A stretch of 64,000 nucleotides of DNA. It comes from Rhizobium indicum (lineage in GTDB: Bacteria; Pseudomonadota; Alphaproteobacteria; Rhizobiales; Rhizobiaceae). A model generated the notes under the pieces. The model was not told the origin of the DNA and searched no databases. It was given only the letters and a program-made list of their open reading frames with translations. Made by a program: the position numbers and the translations under genes. Every line of letters begins with the position of its first letter. Within the stretch, counting starts at the first letter, position 1. Positions 44,596 through 53,332 of this stretch are shown here, piece by piece. Location: the NCBI RefSeq assembly GCF_005862305.2, contig NZ_CP054021.1, positions 4,939,501-5,003,500 on the forward strand. Direction: 5' to 3'.

Positions 44596-46800
44596 ATGGG
44601 CATGAAATCAAGATTGTTCGCAAGCGCGGCTTTTCCGTTGCTTTCTTTTTCGCTGGCTTTGCAGCCGGCAGCGGCGATGGCGGCCGTGCGCGACGTCGCG
44701 ACGCAGGCTTCGCCCGTGCGGCAGGCCGAGCAGGGCAGCTTCCAGGTGGCGCAGGATGCGCCTTCCGAAGAGGAGTTGCTGAAGAAGAAGCGCAAGCAGA
44801 AGGAGGAAGCCCCGGCCGAACAGGCGCCCGCCGCCGAGAAGCCGGCGCAGCAGGAAGCGCCCGCGGAAAAGCCGAAGGCTGAGCGCAAGGAAGCTCCGGC
44901 ACCTGAACCCAAGGCAGAGCCTGAGGCGCCCAAGGCCGAAGCAGCGCCGAAAGAAGAGCCTGCTCAGCAGCCGGAAAGCAAGCCCGCGCGGAAAGCCAAA
45001 TCGGAAGCGCAGCCCGAGGCAAAGCCCGAGGCCGAGCAGCCGGTAACCCAGGAAAAGCCGAAAAAGCCGAAGAAGACGGAGGCGCAGCAGGCCGAACCCG
45101 AACAGCAGCCGGCAGCAAAGGAAGCTCAGCCGGAAGCGGAGCAAGCACAGCCCGAAGCCAAGCCGGAAGGTGGCAAACGGGATAAAGGACAGGACAAGGC
45201 CCAGGGCAGGGATAAAGGCAAGGGTAAGGCCGAGAAAGAAGCTCAGCCTGCCGCTCCCGAAGCCGTGACACCGACTGCAGAAACGGCCAAGCCCGAAGCC
45301 ACGCCTGAGGCAAAACCCGCCGCCGAGGCGCCGGCCGAGAAAAAGCCGACAAAGGGTGAGACTGCAGCACCAGCAGACAAAGCACCCACAGACAAAGCAA
45401 CCGAAGGCAAGGCAACCGAAGGCAAGGCGACGGAGGACAAGGCGGCGGCACCGGAAGCCGCACCCGTCGAAAAGCCCAAGGACGGCACGGCGGCAAAGCC
45501 CGCCGGTGAGCAGCCCGCCGGCGCACAGCCGGCCGTGCCCGCAACTGACACTGCCCAGCCGCTGCCGGATGCCAGCGGCGGCCAGCAGGTTGAGCAGGCT
45601 ATTCCGGCGCCGGAAAAGGCTTCGCCCGAGGAACTGGAGCGCCGCAAGAAGATCGCCGCAGATCCGGCCAAGAGCAGCGAGACCGTCGTGCTGCCGGTGG
45701 AGAACGGCGCGGCCGTGCTCGACAGCGACAAGGATGCCGACCGCAGCAAGGGCCGGGAAGGCCGCCGCGACCGCGACAGGCAGCGCGCCGACAGCCAGGA
45801 GGTGAAGGTGCCGACCTCCGATGCCGATGCACAGGCCGCCACCGGCGGCAAGGCGCCGGCGCCAGTCAAACTCGAGGCGGTGACGCGCGAGAAGGGCAGG
45901 AAGCTCGATGAGCGGCCACGATTCGTCCGTCCCGACGGCGCGCGCTTCGACGACCGCGGCGACGACAGCCGTGTGATCATCCAATACGACAACAGGACGA
46001 TCGTGCGCGGCGACGATGACAGGCGCTTCCTGCGCGACGGCGAACGACCGAGCTACGAAGAGCTCTCCGGCGACCGCTACCGCGAGACGATCACGCGGCC
46101 GGAAGGCTATCGCATCGTGACGATCCGCAACCGCTACGGCGACATCATCCAGCGCTCGCGCGTCGATGCCGGCGGACGCGAGAACGTGCTCTATTATTCG
46201 CAGGATCTCTATGACGATCCGGACCGCGACTATTTCGAGGATCCGGGCGCCGACCTGCCGCCGATGCGGCTGCGTGTGCCGCTCAGCGACTACATCATCG
46301 ACACCCGCAGCGACCCGAACCGGGACTATTACGAGTTCCTGAGCGAGCCGCCCGTCGAGCCGGTCGAGCGCGTCTATTCGCTGGATGAGGTGAAGTATTC
46401 GGCCCGTATCCGCGACAAGGTGCGTCGCATCGATCTCGACACGATCACCTTCGCGACCGGCAGCGCCGATATCCCGATGACCCAGGCGCGCACGTTGCGC
46501 AAGGTCGCCGACGCGATCAGCCAGGTGCTCGAGAAAGATCCGAGCGAAACCTTCCTGATCGAGGGTCATACTGATGCTGTCGGCTCAGACCAGAGCAACC
46601 TGATCCTCTCCGACCAGCGGGCGGAATCGGTCGCCAACGTGCTCTCCGACGTCTACGGCATCGCGCCGGAGAACCTCGCGACGCAGGGCTATGGTGAGAA
46701 CTATCTCAAGGTCAACACGTCAGCGCCCGAACAGGAAAACCGCCGCGTCACCATCCGCCGCGTCACGGCACTGGTCCGCCCGGTCGCTGCCAACAAGTGA
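44596..46800 (+). CDS. OmpA-family outer-membrane protein with long disordered Pro/Ala/Lys/Glu region
   Basis: A 734-residue exported protein. The signal peptide is about residues 1-30 (LLSFSLALQPAAAMA). Residues 60-380 are low-complexity, rich in Pro, Ala, Glu, Lys and Gln, with tandem units such as DKATEGKATEGKATEDK near 275. A basic/acidic linker with RFVRPDGARFDDRGDD follows. The C-terminal 130 residues form an OmpA/MotB peptidoglycan-binding domain (ITFATGSADIPMTQA; FLIEGHTDAVGSDQSN; LSDQRAESVANVL; ENRRVTIRR). It likely tethers the outer membrane to peptidoglycan across a long flexible spacer. Monocistronic. Confidence 0.9.
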   Translation: MGMKSRLFASAAFPLLSFSLALQPAAAMAAVRDVATQASPVRQAEQGSFQVAQDAPSEEELLKKKRKQKEEAPAEQAPAAEKPAQQEAPAEKPKAERKEAPAPEPKAEPEAPKAEAAPKEEPAQQPESKPARKAKSEAQPEAKPEAEQPVTQEKPKKPKKTEAQQAEPEQQPAAKEAQPEAEQAQPEAKPEGGKRDKGQDKAQGRDKGKGKAEKEAQPAAPEAVTPTAETAKPEATPEAKPAAEAPAEKKPTKGETAAPADKAPTDKATEGKATEGKATEDKAAAPEAAPVEKPKDGTAAKPAGEQPAGAQPAVPATDTAQPLPDASGGQQVEQAIPAPEKASPEELERRKKIAADPAKSSETVVLPVENGAAVLDSDKDADRSKGREGRRDRDRQRADSQEVKVPTSDADAQAATGGKAPAPVKLEAVTREKGRKLDERPRFVRPDGARFDDRGDDSRVIIQYDNRTIVRGDDDRRFLRDGERPSYEELSGDRYRETITRPEGYRIVTIRNRYGDIIQRSRVDAGGRENVLYYSQDLYDDPDRDYFEDPGADLPPMRLRVPLSDYIIDTRSDPNRDYYEFLSEPPVEPVERVYSLDEVKYSARIRDKVRRIDLDTITFATGSADIPMTQARTLRKVADAISQVLEKDPSETFLIEGHTDAVGSDQSNLILSDQRAESVANVLSDVYGIAPENLATQGYGENYLKVNTSAPEQENRRVTIRRVTALVRPVAANK

Positions 46801-46808
46801 TGATGTGG

Positions 46809-46838
46809 ATGCCCCTCTCCATTCTTGGGGAGGGGCAT
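46809..46838 (+). terminator. Terminator hairpin after the OmpA-like gene
   Basis: Twelve pairs with one wobble (46809-46820 / 46827-46838), loop of 6 bases, 8 bases after the stop. The remaining gap to 47075 shows only a degenerate rhizobial element near 46887-46925 (CTTCTCCCCAGCGGGG followed by GTGCCGGCAGG). Confidence 0.7.
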
Positions 46839-47075
46839 TCCGTTCTTGCTTCTGCTTTCCAAGCGGCTTGAAGGATGGTTGAGACGTGCGGCTTCTTCTC
46901 CCCAGCGGGGCGGTGCCGGCAGGAGAGCGGATTGTCGTCGATCATCGGAGGCATTGCGACGCCTTTAGCGCCTATGCGGGGCTGCCGACGCCACGTATCT
47001 TTGAATTCATACGGCGCAAATCGCGATGGCCGCATGCCCTTTTGGTGGATTGCCGGATAAGCTCACTGTGCTTTC

Positions 47076-48164
47076 TTAGCCGACCGTATCTCCGGTACTT
47101 TTAAGGAAAAAGTGCATTTTTTGGGTATCAATTGGAACGCTAATCCTGTCATCCGGGCCAACGCGCGATGACGCGTGGATCTGGGCAGTAAAGGCCGCTG
47201 ACCCGACCTTGCCAATCGCCAGTGTGTATGGACCGAGAGGCTCGATATCGGCGACATGAAGGCTCACAGTTGGAACGTTGGGATCCCCAACCATAGTATG
47301 TTCCGGTCGGATTCCGAGAACCACTGACTGTTCCACTGCCGCCGAAAGGCTCTCGGCTCTTTGTGTAGGAACCGGAATGTCGACCCCACCTTCGGCTTGG
47401 AAGGCAATTTCACCGGAGTTTTGCACAAGTCGCCCCTCGATGAAATTCATGCTTGGCGAGCCGATGAAGGCAGCGACAAAGAGGTTCTTCGGGGATTCAT
47501 AAAGGGTGATCGGGTCAGCGGCCTGCTCGATCCGCCCTTGATTCATAACCACGACCCGATCTGCCATCGTCATCGCCTCTACCTGATCGTGTGTAACGTA
47601 CACGATCGTGGTTTTGAGCCTGCGGTGTAAGAGCTTGATTTCTGTCCGCATTTCAATGCGCAATTTAGCGTCGAGGTTGGACAGTGGTTCGTCGAACAGG
47701 AACACATCCGGCTGGCGAACGATCGCTCGACCAATCGCCACACGTTGGCGTTGGCCACCTGAGAGCGCGTTCGGCTTGCGTTTCAAATAGGCACCGAGAT
47801 TGAGAATGCGCGCCGCATTTGCAACGGCGGCATCGATGTCCTGCTTCGGAGTTCCGCGCACCTTCATGCCGTAGCCGATGTTTTCGGCGACTGTCATATG
47901 CGGATAGAGCGCGTAATTCTGAAACACCATCGAGCAATTGCGCAGACCCGGGCGCAGCGCAGTAACGTCCCGCTCGCCGATACGGATTTCCCCTGACGTC
48001 GTCTGTTCCAGCCCCGCGATCATCCGCAGGGTGGTTGTCTTCCCGCAGCCGGAAGGCCCGACAAGAACCACGAATTCCTTGTCGGCAATTGCCAAATCGA
48101 GCGAAGGAATGACCTCAACGCTACCAAAGGATTTGGTGACCTGATCCAAACGCACCTGGGACAT
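47076..48164 (-). CDS. Sugar ABC transporter ATP-binding protein (deoxyribose-type operon)
   Basis: A 362-residue UgpC/MalK-type ATPase: Walker [10 protein letters not shown] near 37-45, Q-loop [12 protein letters not shown], signature LSGGQRQRV near 134, Walker [15 protein letters not shown]-loop [11 protein letters not shown], and a C-terminal TOBE domain from about 240. It is the most distal gene of the DeoR-headed minus-strand operon and is separated from the binding-protein gene by 212 bases holding a rhizobial repeat. It energises the two permeases at 49876-51776. Confidence 0.93.
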   Translation of the reverse strand: MSQVRLDQVTKSFGSVEVIPSLDLAIADKEFVVLVGPSGCGKTTTLRMIAGLEQTTSGEIRIGERDVTALRPGLRNCSMVFQNYALYPHMTVAENIGYGMKVRGTPKQDIDAAVANAARILNLGAYLKRKPNALSGGQRQRVAIGRAIVRQPDVFLFDEPLSNLDAKLRIEMRTEIKLLHRRLKTTIVYVTHDQVEAMTMADRVVVMNQGRIEQAADPITLYESPKNLFVAAFIGSPSMNFIEGRLVQNSGEIAFQAEGGVDIPVPTQRAESLSAAVEQSVVLGIRPEHTMVGDPNVPTVSLHVADIEPLGPYTLAIGKVGSAAFTAQIHASSRVGPDDRISVPIDTQKMHFFLKSTGDTVG

Positions 48165-48208
48165 GCTGTAACCTTTTCATGAGAATTCCATCGCCTGGCC
48201 CCAGCGCA

Positions 48209-48298
48209 TCGGCCCGAAAATCGGAATCGATTTTCGGAAAGCACGATGCGAGAAAGAGTTAGAGCGTCCTTCGTCCGAAAGGACGCACGGCGCTCTAA
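48209..48298. repeat. Rhizobial palindromic intergenic repeat, copy 3
   Basis: It has two parts: a perfect inverted repeat CCGAAAATCG / CGATTTTCGG (48214-48237) and the unit 48259-48298 with perfect arms TTAGAGCG / CGCTCTAA and an inner CGTCC...GGACG stem. It sits between the binding-protein and ATPase genes of one operon, so it is transcribed within the mRNA. Confidence 0.75.
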
Positions 48299-48376
48299 GC
48301 GGCGATGGTTTGCTTCTTCTTTCAACGATGTCTGATCTCATCCCGGCACCGCCGGGATGAGATGTTGAGGATGGGC

Positions 48377-49831
48377 TTACTTCGCAGGCAGGCCCATCGA
48401 CGAACGATAGGCTGCCAGTTGCTTGTCGCGGCCGAACTCGTCCGTCAGCTTGTTCCATCCGGCAGCCACGGTATCCAGCGCCTGCTGCGGCGTCACCTCT
48501 CCAGCCAATGCCTTGGAAAGCTCGATTTCGAGAATTTCCGTATAGGAGAAATAGCCCGGCAGGCGCATGTCGAGCGCCGTGTTCTTGGCGGTCACCGCGT
48601 CCTTCTGGCTTCCAAGATATTCCTTGGCCTCACGCTCGGAAAAGATCTTCGACCACAACGCCGTATTTGTCGTGTGCGAAAGACGGTAAGGATTGACGCC
48701 TGTGCCGCCGGTGATGGCCGCTTGACCGGAAACCGCCGGGCTCGTCAGGAACTGGATATAGTTCCAAGCTGCCTCCTGGTTCTTGGAAGACGACGGAACA
48801 GCCGCCTGCCAACCGCCGAAGGCCATGAAGGAAGTCTGGACGACCTCTGGCTGCTTGTCCCACTTCTTGGTCTTGTAGTTCCAGATCTCGTCGGAGCCCG
48901 GCAGCGATGCCGAACCGACGCTGCCAGCAACCTTCGACTGCTTCGGGTCGGCGGCGATGACGCCGGTATCGCCCCAGCCGATCGATTCCGCGACCTGGCC
49001 ACCGGCAAAGGCCGCGTTCACTTCGCCGAACGAGAAGTTCAGCGCATTTGGCGGTGCGAGCTTGGAGGCGCGAATATATTCCTCCAGGCCGCGCACCCAG
49101 CCCGGATTGTTGACCTGTGCATCCATCGTATCCGGATCGAAGAACATGCCGCCGGGATTGTCGGGATGGCTGGTGTATCCCGCCACGTGACTGAACAGGA
49201 ACCAGAATTGCTGGCCGCCACGGCGGAAGGCTTCCGCCGTGCCCCAAAGGCCCTTGTCCGGCTGCTGGAAGAATTCAGCGATGTCGAGATACTGCTTCCA
49301 TGTCTTGGGCGGGGCCAGATCATAGCCATACTTCGCCTTGAAGGCGCTCTGGTTTTCCGCGTTTTCAAACAGATCAATGCGGTAGGTATAGGTATGGGCA
49401 TCACCGTCCATGGTCTGCGACAGGACCTTGCCGTTCCAGACCATCAGTTGCTCGCGGTAAACCGGCGCGATGTCCTCCCAGTCGGCACCTGATTGCATAT
49501 TCTTCGGCATTTCTGAGAGAAAGTCGGTGAAGTCCGGTGCCCAGGCCGGCGCAAAGGCGACCACGTCGAACGTGTCTTCGCCCGAAGTCAACGAGGTTAC
49601 GATTTTCGGATAGAGTTCCGACCACGGAAATTCGACGACATTCACCTTGCCGCAGGTCTTTTCTTCCCAGCCCTTGGCCGCGAGTTGCAGTGCAGAGGCG
49701 ATATAGGGCCCAGTCTGCGTCGTGGCAGTGAGTGTGACACCGGTGTAGTCCGGTTCGCACGCGAGCGCCGGTGCGGTGCCCGCCGCCGCAAACAGTACCG
49801 CGGCCGTTGAACTCAGTAGCAATCTTCTCAT
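48377..49831 (-). CDS. Sugar ABC transporter substrate-binding protein (deoxyribose-type operon)
   Basis: A 484-residue CUT1 solute-binding protein, longer than the usual 410-430. The signal peptide is residues 1-25 (RLLLSSTAAVLFAAAGTAPALA). The mature start is CEPDYTGVTLTATTQTGPYIASAL; a Cys follows ALA directly, but ALAC with no canonical lipobox spacing makes a lipoprotein uncertain. Start ATG at 49831 follows GGGGAGG. It binds the imported sugar or sugar derivative; neighbours suggest deoxyribose or a deoxyribonucleoside. Confidence 0.9.
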   Translation of the reverse strand: MRRLLLSSTAAVLFAAAGTAPALACEPDYTGVTLTATTQTGPYIASALQLAAKGWEEKTCGKVNVVEFPWSELYPKIVTSLTSGEDTFDVVAFAPAWAPDFTDFLSEMPKNMQSGADWEDIAPVYREQLMVWNGKVLSQTMDGDAHTYTYRIDLFENAENQSAFKAKYGYDLAPPKTWKQYLDIAEFFQQPDKGLWGTAEAFRRGGQQFWFLFSHVAGYTSHPDNPGGMFFDPDTMDAQVNNPGWVRGLEEYIRASKLAPPNALNFSFGEVNAAFAGGQVAESIGWGDTGVIAADPKQSKVAGSVGSASLPGSDEIWNYKTKKWDKQPEVVQTSFMAFGGWQAAVPSSSKNQEAAWNYIQFLTSPAVSGQAAITGGTGVNPYRLSHTTNTALWSKIFSEREAKEYLGSQKDAVTAKNTALDMRLPGYFSYTEILEIELSKALAGEVTPQQALDTVAAGWNKLTDEFGRDKQLAAYRSSMGLPAK

Positions 49832-49875
49832 GTTTTCCTCCCCGGAATTGAACAATGACTAGGCTTGTCGAACGG

Positions 49876-50904
49876 TCACTTTATTGCTCCTAAAAGCAGG
49901 CCAGACCGCATCAGCCTGCTCAAAATGCCCGCCATGACGACCATGGGTATGATCGCGACCAGGGCGGCTGCCGATATCGACCACCACTCATCGCCGCGCT
50001 GGCTGTTTTGCCCTGCGACGAGAATGGGAAGTGTCTGCCATTTGGAACTGGTCAGGAAGAGTGCGAACAGGAACTCGTTCCAGACGAAGGCGAGCGTGAT
50101 CATGAATGTCGCGATCAGGCCCGGCTTGGACATGGGCAGGACGATACCGAAGAAAATTCTCCACGACGGCACATTGTCGACCATCGCCGCCTCTTCGACT
50201 TCAACCGGCAGTGCCGCAAAGAAATCGCGCATCAGCCAGATCACGATCGGTAGCGAGAAGGCGACATAGGCGAAGGTGAGGCCTGTATAGGTGTCCACAA
50301 GCTTGAACCCCAACTTGCCGATTTCCGTATACATCAGGAACAAGGCAAAGGCGGCGACGATCGGCGGAAACATGCGCTGGCTCACAAACCAGAAGACGAT
50401 ATCATCATTGCCGAGGAGCGGCCCTGGAAGCTTCATTCGGCTGGAGCCAATGGCGAGCGCAAGCGCTGCAACAAAGGCAAAGATCAGCGAAATAGCCTGC
50501 CCGTAGCCCAGTACATGACGGCCAAGCAGATATCCCCCGAAGGCAACAACGACGAAAATCACCCCGGATAGCAGCTTCACCTCGAAGGTGAAGCGCACCA
50601 GCGCATAGGCTGCCATGGATCCGATGAAGGTGGCCAGCACCGATGCGGATAGCCCGATGATCGTCGAGGCGATGAAGGTGTTGTAGAACTGGCCGCGCGC
50701 GCCCGACAGAAGCTCGCTCCAGGCTGTCAGCGTCGGGTCGAAATCGACGAACGGAATATAGGTCGGTCCGCCGACGACGCCGAGCGGCGACTTGAACGAG
50801 GTGATCGCCACCCAGTAAAGCGGAAAGAAGGTGAAGGCGAGCCAGAGCAGGCAGCCTGCGAGCGCCAACCAGCGGCCGGATCCTTTGAGGTCACGCACGC
50901 TCAT
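49876..50904 (-). CDS. Sugar ABC transporter permease (MalG-like) with an extra membrane insert
   Basis: A 342-residue permease, about 60 residues longer than usual. The common core is seen in WLAFTFFPLYWVAITSFKSP and the EAA loop VEEAAMVDNVPSWRIFFGIVLPM. An insertion at about residues 110-170 adds two hydrophobic stretches (LLSGVIFVVVAFGGYLLG; ISLIFAFVAALALAIGSS) before FWFVSQRMFPPIV. It overlaps the stop of the partner permease by 4 bases. The insert could add a helix pair to the channel. Confidence 0.9.
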   Translation of the reverse strand: MSVRDLKGSGRWLALAGCLLWLAFTFFPLYWVAITSFKSPLGVVGGPTYIPFVDFDPTLTAWSELLSGARGQFYNTFIASTIIGLSASVLATFIGSMAAYALVRFTFEVKLLSGVIFVVVAFGGYLLGRHVLGYGQAISLIFAFVAALALAIGSSRMKLPGPLLGNDDIVFWFVSQRMFPPIVAAFALFLMYTEIGKLGFKLVDTYTGLTFAYVAFSLPIVIWLMRDFFAALPVEVEEAAMVDNVPSWRIFFGIVLPMSKPGLIATFMITLAFVWNEFLFALFLTSSKWQTLPILVAGQNSQRGDEWWSISAAALVAIIPMVVMAGILSRLMRSGLLLGAIK

Positions 50905-51776
50905 TTGTGCTTCTCCAGATAAGGCTTCAGGATGGCGAGATAGACGAGCCCGATCACGGTAATGACGATCAGAAACAGGAAGGAAAGGGCGGAGGTGTAG
51001 CCGAGGTTGAACTTCTTGAAGCCCTCCTGATACGCGAACAAGGTGAGCGTTTCGGTCGAAATGCCGGGCCCTCCGCCTGTCATGACGAACACCGTGTCGA
51101 TGATCTTGTAGCTCTCGATGAGGCGGATGAAGACCACCGCCACCGAAATTGGCAGCATCATCGGGAAAGTGATCCCCCAGAACTGCTGCCAGGGGCTGGC
51201 ATTTTCAAGCGCGGCAGCCTCGTAGACGTCCTCCGGCAGGGTTTGCAAGCCGGCAAGAAGCATGAGGATGACGAAGGGTGTCCACTGCCACACTTCGACG
51301 GAAATGATGGCGCCGATAGCCCATCTGGTCTGCGTCAGAAACGGCAGGTTGGGAAAACCGAAGACGGTCATCAGCTCATTGAGCGGGCCCATCGTGGGAT
51401 TGAGGATCTGGCGGGCAATCAGTGCAACGGCAACGGGCGCCACCAGCATCGGCACCAGGAAGCTGACCCGGAACAAGCCTTCGCCGGGCACACGACGGCT
51501 GAGCGCCAGCGCCACGGAAAAACCGATGACATATTGCAGCGTCACCGCGACAGAGGCGATGATCGTCGTCGTCCAGGTGACACTCCAGAAGCGCGGATTC
51601 TGAAGCAGTTCCGTATAGTTGCCGAAGCCGACGAAACGCGCGGGGATCGGCGGCACGAGCCGCAGGCTCATGAAGCTGGTGGTCAGCGAATAGATCAGCG
51701 GGAAGATCGAGATCACCAGCACGATCAGCAACGCCGGCCAGATGAAGAAGTGTTTGACTGGATCGTTGCGGGTCAT
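50901..51776 (-). CDS. Sugar ABC transporter permease (MalF-like)
   Basis: A 291-residue permease with six helices and the EAA loop EDVYEAAALENASPWQQFWGI. Family sequence includes FPLIYSLTTSFMSLRLVPP and PGISTETLTLFAYQEGF. Both ends overlap neighbours by 4 bases (kinase upstream, permease downstream), so it is translationally coupled in the operon. Confidence 0.92.
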   Translation of the reverse strand: MTRNDPVKHFFIWPALLIVLVISIFPLIYSLTTSFMSLRLVPPIPARFVGFGNYTELLQNPRFWSVTWTTTIIASVAVTLQYVIGFSVALALSRRVPGEGLFRVSFLVPMLVAPVAVALIARQILNPTMGPLNELMTVFGFPNLPFLTQTRWAIGAIISVEVWQWTPFVILMLLAGLQTLPEDVYEAAALENASPWQQFWGITFPMMLPISVAVVFIRLIESYKIIDTVFVMTGGGPGISTETLTLFAYQEGFKKFNLGYTSALSFLFLIVITVIGLVYLAILKPYLEKHK

Positions 51777-52705
51777 GCTGCGTCTCCCTTCTGGAGAAGC
51801 GCCTCGATTTCCTCGATCTTCGGCATTGCAGGCGCGGTACCCCGCCGCGTCACCGCAATACCGGCGGTCGCGCAGCCGAAACGCACGGCCTCGACCGGAC
51901 TAGCGCCCCGCGAGAGCGCTGCCGAGAAGCCACCGACAAATGCGTCGCCGGCGCCGGTGGTATCGATGACTGCTCCCGACGAGACCGCCGGAACATGAAC
52001 CGATTGCCCGGCCGTATGATAGAGCACACCGCGACCACCCAGGGTGATCAGCGCGGCTTTCACGCCCTTGGCAAGAAAGGCGTCGCCAGCCCGTCTGGCG
52101 TCGTCGAGCGTGTCGAGCGGAAAACCGACGATGGCCGCCGCCTCGGTTTCGTTTGGCACGATATAGTCGCAGAGCGGATAGATCGTGTCTGGAAACGGCT
52201 CGGCCGGCGCGGGATTGAAAACAGTGGTAACGCCGGCCGCATGGGCGATTTCGAGGGCGCGTTGCGCCGCTTCAGCCGGTTGTTCGAGCTGGGTCACGAA
52301 AACAGCCGATTGTTCGATGGTTTCGCGTGCCGCTTCGACATCACCAACGCCGATGGTGCCTGCGGCACCTGGATAGACGATAATCGCATTGTCGCCGTTA
52401 CCGTCATTCACGTAGATGAAGGCAGCGCCGGTCGGCATATCGTCCATCTGTACAACCTTCGGCGTCACGCCTGCTTCCGCATAGGTCTTCAGCGCCATGT
52501 CGCCGAACGTGTCGCGGCCGATCTTCGAGATGAAGGAGACCGTTCCACCGGCGCGGGCAGCAGCGACAGCCTGGTTGGATCCCTTGCCGCCCGGGCCTAC
52601 TGCAAAACCGGTCCCGGTGATGGTCTCGCCAACGTTTGGCATGCGCTTGGCCAGATAGGCCGTGTCGGCGACGAAAATCCCGAGGATCGAAACACCCACC
52701 TTCAT
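51773..52705 (-). CDS. Ribokinase/deoxyribokinase-like PfkB-family sugar kinase
   Basis: A 310-residue PfkB kinase. Substrate motif GPGGKGSNQAVAAARAG is near residue 38-54, and the ATP/anion-hole motif DTTGAGDAFVGGF near 255, with catalytic Asp. It would phosphorylate ribose or 2-deoxyribose at O5. Deoxyribokinases and ribokinases cannot be separated by eye; the presence of deoC in the operon favours deoxyribose. It lies between the mutarotase and the permeases. Confidence 0.92.
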   Translation of the reverse strand: MKVGVSILGIFVADTAYLAKRMPNVGETITGTGFAVGPGGKGSNQAVAAARAGGTVSFISKIGRDTFGDMALKTYAEAGVTPKVVQMDDMPTGAAFIYVNDGNGDNAIIVYPGAAGTIGVGDVEAARETIEQSAVFVTQLEQPAEAAQRALEIAHAAGVTTVFNPAPAEPFPDTIYPLCDYIVPNETEAAAIVGFPLDTLDDARRAGDAFLAKGVKAALITLGGRGVLYHTAGQSVHVPAVSSGAVIDTTGAGDAFVGGFSAALSRGASPVEAVRFGCATAGIAVTRRGTAPAMPKIEEIEALLQKGDAA

Positions 52706-52717
52706 TATCGTTTCCCC

Positions 52718-53173
52718 TCAAACGGTTTCCGGCGGAATCACGCCTTTGGTGAAGAGGAAGCAGCCGTAGAAGCGGTTTTCGCCCGTGGTGATGACGCAAT
52801 AGGCCTTTTTGGCCTCCTCATAGAAGGCGAAACGCTCGATGCCATACATCGGCGCCGGCTTGCCCTCGGCGCCGTCGATAGCGGCCTGGACTTCCTGCTG
52901 CACTGGAGGGATCTCGTCCGGCGCGCCCATGATTTCCATTCGTCCGGCGGACGGCTGCAGCGGCGTATCCAGCGGCATCACCGAAAGAATAGCTTTGATG
53001 GCGCGGGCAGCAGACACATTGTCTATGCGCAACAGCTTGCCGAGCACCGTTTGCCGGGCAATGGAATCCGAAGGAAAATTGGTGTCGGAAACGACGACCG
53101 TGTCGCCATGCCCCATGGACCGGAGCGCGTGCAACACGTCCGCATTCAGAGCCGGATCGATATTCTTCAGCAT
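52718..53173 (-). CDS. RbsD/FucU-type sugar mutarotase
   Basis: A 151-residue cytoplasmic protein that interconverts pyranose and furanose (or alpha/beta) sugar forms. Family features: LHALRSMGHGDTVVVSDTNFP at about 15-35, with the catalytic His, and the C-terminal TTGENRFYGCFLFTKGVI. It is closer to FucU than to RbsD in length and in the GENRFYGC ending. Next to the kinase, it supplies the anomer the kinase accepts, as RbsD does for ribokinase. Confidence 0.92.
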   Translation of the reverse strand: MLKNIDPALNADVLHALRSMGHGDTVVVSDTNFPSDSIARQTVLGKLLRIDNVSAARAIKAILSVMPLDTPLQPSAGRMEIMGAPDEIPPVQQEVQAAIDGAEGKPAPMYGIERFAFYEEAKKAYCVITTGENRFYGCFLFTKGVIPPETV

Positions 53174-53332
53174 GAAAATCCTCCCTTAGTTGCACCATTT
53201 CGCAGCACCTCGTGCCGCGAAACAGAGCCCAATAACCGCAGCTCCGTTACAGTTCTGCGATTCCCTCAAATTCCGTTATTCTCGCCTGCCGGTGCGGTTC
53301 TCCTCCTGCCCGGATGATCAGGGTTGGAGCCC

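Noticed and set aside
44608-46569. 653-codon open frame opposite the OmpA-like gene
   Set aside because: It is the complement of a low-complexity Ala/Pro/Glu/Lys coding region, which removes stop codons by composition. It is Leu/Arg/Cys-rich with no domain; the plus-strand gene has a signal peptide and OmpA motifs.
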